NCBI GenBank assembly: GCA_964548565.1
Contig: CAZJTF010000332.1
Span: forward strand, 1-7,924
Reading direction: 5' to 3'
DNA length: 7,924 bases
DNA from: CAYLLT01 sp964548565
GTDB taxonomy: Bacteria; Planctomycetota; Phycisphaerae; UBA1845; PWPN01
The notes under the pieces were generated by a model. It worked only from the letters and a program-made list of their open reading frames with translations, ran no database searches and had not been told where the DNA came from. This document shows, in pieces, positions 6,644 to 7,924 of this stretch (positions are counted from its first letter, which is position 1; every line of letters starts with the position of its first letter). Both the position numbers and the translations under genes were made by a program.

Positions 6644-7401
6644 GTCGGGATCCCCTCGGGAGAGGCGTCCCGCTCATCGGCGGTGAGGTCCAGGAAGATC
6701 GTTTCAAGCGTGTCCGTGGTGGCGGCGCGCCGGCGCAGCTCCTCGAGCGTCCCGACCGCCACGAGCCGCCCGCGGTGGATGATGCCGATGCGGTCGGCGA
6801 CCGCTTCCGCGACCTCCAGCGTATGCGTGCTCATGAACACGGTGCCGCCGCGGCGCGTCATTTCGAGCATCAGGTCTTTGACGGTGCGGACGGTGCGCGG
6901 ATCCAGCCCGATCATGGGCTCGTCGATCACCAGCACCCGCGGATCGTGCAGCAGAGCGGCCGCCAGCGCAGTCCGCTGCTTCATGCCGTGCGAGTAACTC
7001 TCGGTGAGCTGGTCGAGAAAGCTTCCCATTTCCAGGCGATCGACAAGTTCGCGGGTCCGTTTTCGCAGGCGTTCGCGGTCGAGGCAGTACATCCTGCCGA
7101 CGAACTCCAGAAACTCGCGCCCCGTCAGCTTGTCGTAGAGAAACGGCTGGTCAGGAACGTACGCCAGTTGCGCCTTGGCCTGCCGCCCGTCGCGCCCCAT
7201 TTCGTGGCCGCAGACGCGAACCGTGCCGCGGTCGGTGAGAAGCAGGCCGACGATCATCTTGATGGTGGTGGTCTTACCCGCGCCATTCGGACCGAGACAG
7301 GCGAACAACTCGCCCTCGGAGACCGTCAGCGACAGCCGATCGACGGCCGTGAAGGTCCCGTATCGCTTCGTCACCTCGGCGAGTTCGATCGCGTGTGCCA
7401 T
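6640..7401 (-). CDS. ABC transporter ATP-binding protein
   Basis: This 253-residue nucleotide-binding subunit powers the permease encoded immediately downstream. All ABC motifs are present in order: aromatic A-loop Tyr14, Walker A GPNGAGKT (37-44), Q-loop Gln85 in YVPDQPFLYDKLTGREFL, signature YSHGMKQR (136-143), Walker B VLVIDEP (156-162, catalytic Glu161), D-loop GLDP (165-168) and H-loop His193. The signature reads SHGMK in place of LSGGQ, a usual variant in ATPases that pair with ABC-2-type exporters. The C-terminus after the RecA core contains LEELRRRAATTDTLETIFLD (219-238), also usual in this group. The length is normal for a single-domain subunit. The protein acts on the cytoplasmic face, probably as a homodimer. 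The start is set by a strong GAGGAGG just upstream of the ATG at 7401, and the gene lies 9 nt after the preceding stop. Confidence 0.95.
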   Translation of the reverse strand: MAHAIELAEVTKRYGTFTAVDRLSLTVSEGELFACLGPNGAGKTTTIKMIVGLLLTDRGTVRVCGHEMGRDGRQAKAQLAYVPDQPFLYDKLTGREFLEFVGRMYCLDRERLRKRTRELVDRLEMGSFLDQLTESYSHGMKQRTALAAALLHDPRVLVIDEPMIGLDPRTVRTVKDLMLEMTRRGGTVFMSTHTLEVAEAVADRIGIIHRGRLVAVGTLEELRRRAATTDTLETIFLDLTADERDASPEGIPT

Positions 7402-7404
7402 GAG

Positions 7405-7411
7405 CCTCCTC
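7405..7411 (-). promoter_or_regulatory. Ribosome binding site GAGGAGG for the ABC ATPase
   Basis: GAGGAGG reads on the minus strand 3 nt before the ATG at 7401. The spacing from its 3' end is short, but the sub-motif GAGGA sits about 5 nt away. It touches the last base of the TAG stop of the upstream gene (7413-7411), so the two genes are probably translated from one message. Confidence 0.7.
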
Positions 7412-7924
7412 TAGTCCAGCTGCTCGAGTGGAGTCGAGCGGATCTTGTTGCGGATGGTCGTCCGCGCGTTCTCCTGGTATTTCTCCTCACGCACCTGCAC
7501 GCGACCGAAACCGGGTATCTCCACTTCCTGCACCAGCACCTGTCCGCGATCATCGACCCACGCGCGGATCTGCTGCGGCGAGGTCTCTACGACGAAGCAC
7601 GCGACCGGCCTGCCCCTGTGCTGGATTGTTTCGCGCCGGACGACACGGGCGATGATCGAGGTAAACTCCGCCCGGCGGCGGACCACGATCGCGAACGGAT
7701 CGAGGAGCTGCATCCGCCACGCCTGGCCAACCTTGAGGGACGGCAGGTACGAGAAGGGACGCATGGAGTCGCCAATGAGACGGCTGGCCGAGAGGTCCAG
7801 GTTGGCCTGGCGGTGCAGCGGCCCGATCTGCAACTCGCAGGGAAAGTAGATCCCCCGGCGTTCGCCCGTAACCTTGATCAGCGTTCCGGGAACGCCGTAG
7901 ATGTTGAGCATAAAGCTGTCGAGG
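7411..7924 (-). CDS. Uncharacterised protein, possible DUF3108-like C-terminal region (N-terminus outside window)
   Basis: The frame ends in TAG at 7411 and is open to the right edge, giving at least 171 residues. The Met at 7911 is probably internal, because the frame continues upstream and no ribosome binding site can be assessed. The visible part alternates short beta strands: GTLIKVTGERRGIYFPCELQ, a region around FSYLPSLKVGQAWRMQLLDP, then ARVVRRETIQHRGRPVACFV, IRAWVDDRGQVLVQEVEIP, and a charged tail. The order 'Gln/Gly-rich strand, V-x-R-x-E-x-I, strand, W-V-D-x-x-G-x-V' resembles lipocalin-like or DUF3108-type domains, which often follow a signal peptide. I infer an exported or envelope-facing protein, but no signal peptide can be seen in this fragment. 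It lies 9 nt upstream of the ABC ATPase and so is likely a third component or cargo-related partner of that transporter. The function is unknown. Confidence 0.75.
   Translation of the reverse strand, partial: LDSFMLNIYGVPGTLIKVTGERRGIYFPCELQIGPLHRQANLDLSASRLIGDSMRPFSYLPSLKVGQAWRMQLLDPFAIVVRRRAEFTSIIARVVRRETIQHRGRPVACFVVETSPQQIRAWVDDRGQVLVQEVEIPGFGRVQVREEKYQENARTTIRNKIRSTPLEQLD

Noticed and set aside
5861..6997. Plus-strand open frame of 378 codons
   Set aside because: It is antisense to the permease and ATPase and crosses their junction. The composition (Arg/Gln/Glu/His, then Ser/Arg) is typical of a complementary-strand artefact.
1..7924. Mobile elements, CRISPR arrays, tRNA or rRNA genes
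   Set aside because: I saw no transposase or integrase motifs, no spaced direct repeats, and no tRNA- or rRNA-like sequence on either strand. The coding style is uniform along the window, with no sign of recent transfer.

Overview
The window is GC-rich and nearly all coding. Every gene I can support lies on the minus strand, so transcription runs from high to low coordinates. The gene content points to a planctomycete (Planctomycetota): an ECF-type sigma factor with a four-base overlap to a very long serine/threonine kinase, whose N-terminal helical leader, Ser/Thr/Ala-rich insert in the kinase domain and TPR tail are typical of that phylum. This placement is inferred from family style. No rRNA or tRNA is present to confirm it.

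Read in the direction of transcription there are two gene blocks. Block 1 (7924 to 4922) is an ABC transporter operon. It holds the C-terminal part of an unrecognised protein with a possibly DUF3108-like tail, an ABC-2-type ATPase, and a roughly 12-helix ABC permease. The first two genes are 9 nt apart, with the ribosome binding site overlapping the upstream stop codon. The ATPase and permease overlap by GTGA. A 141-bp gap follows, with a possible promoter, and then a 126-residue single-pass membrane protein of unknown function (4780 to 4400).

Block 2 (about 4257 to the left edge) is a signalling pair. An ECF sigma factor (4220 to 3588) overlaps by ATGA a transmembrane Ser/Thr kinase of at least 1197 residues (3591 to 1, C-terminus outside the window). 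The kinase domain should be cytoplasmic. One membrane helix separates it from about 740 residues of TPR-type repeats plus a beta-rich C-terminal extension, which should face the other side of the membrane.

No anti-sigma gene is visible. The sigma factor also has Ser where many ECF factors carry an acidic residue in region 2.2, so the kinase may control the sigma factor by phosphorylation. I saw no mobile elements, CRISPR arrays, RNA genes or convincing intrinsic terminators. The long plus-strand open frames are shadows of the minus-strand genes.
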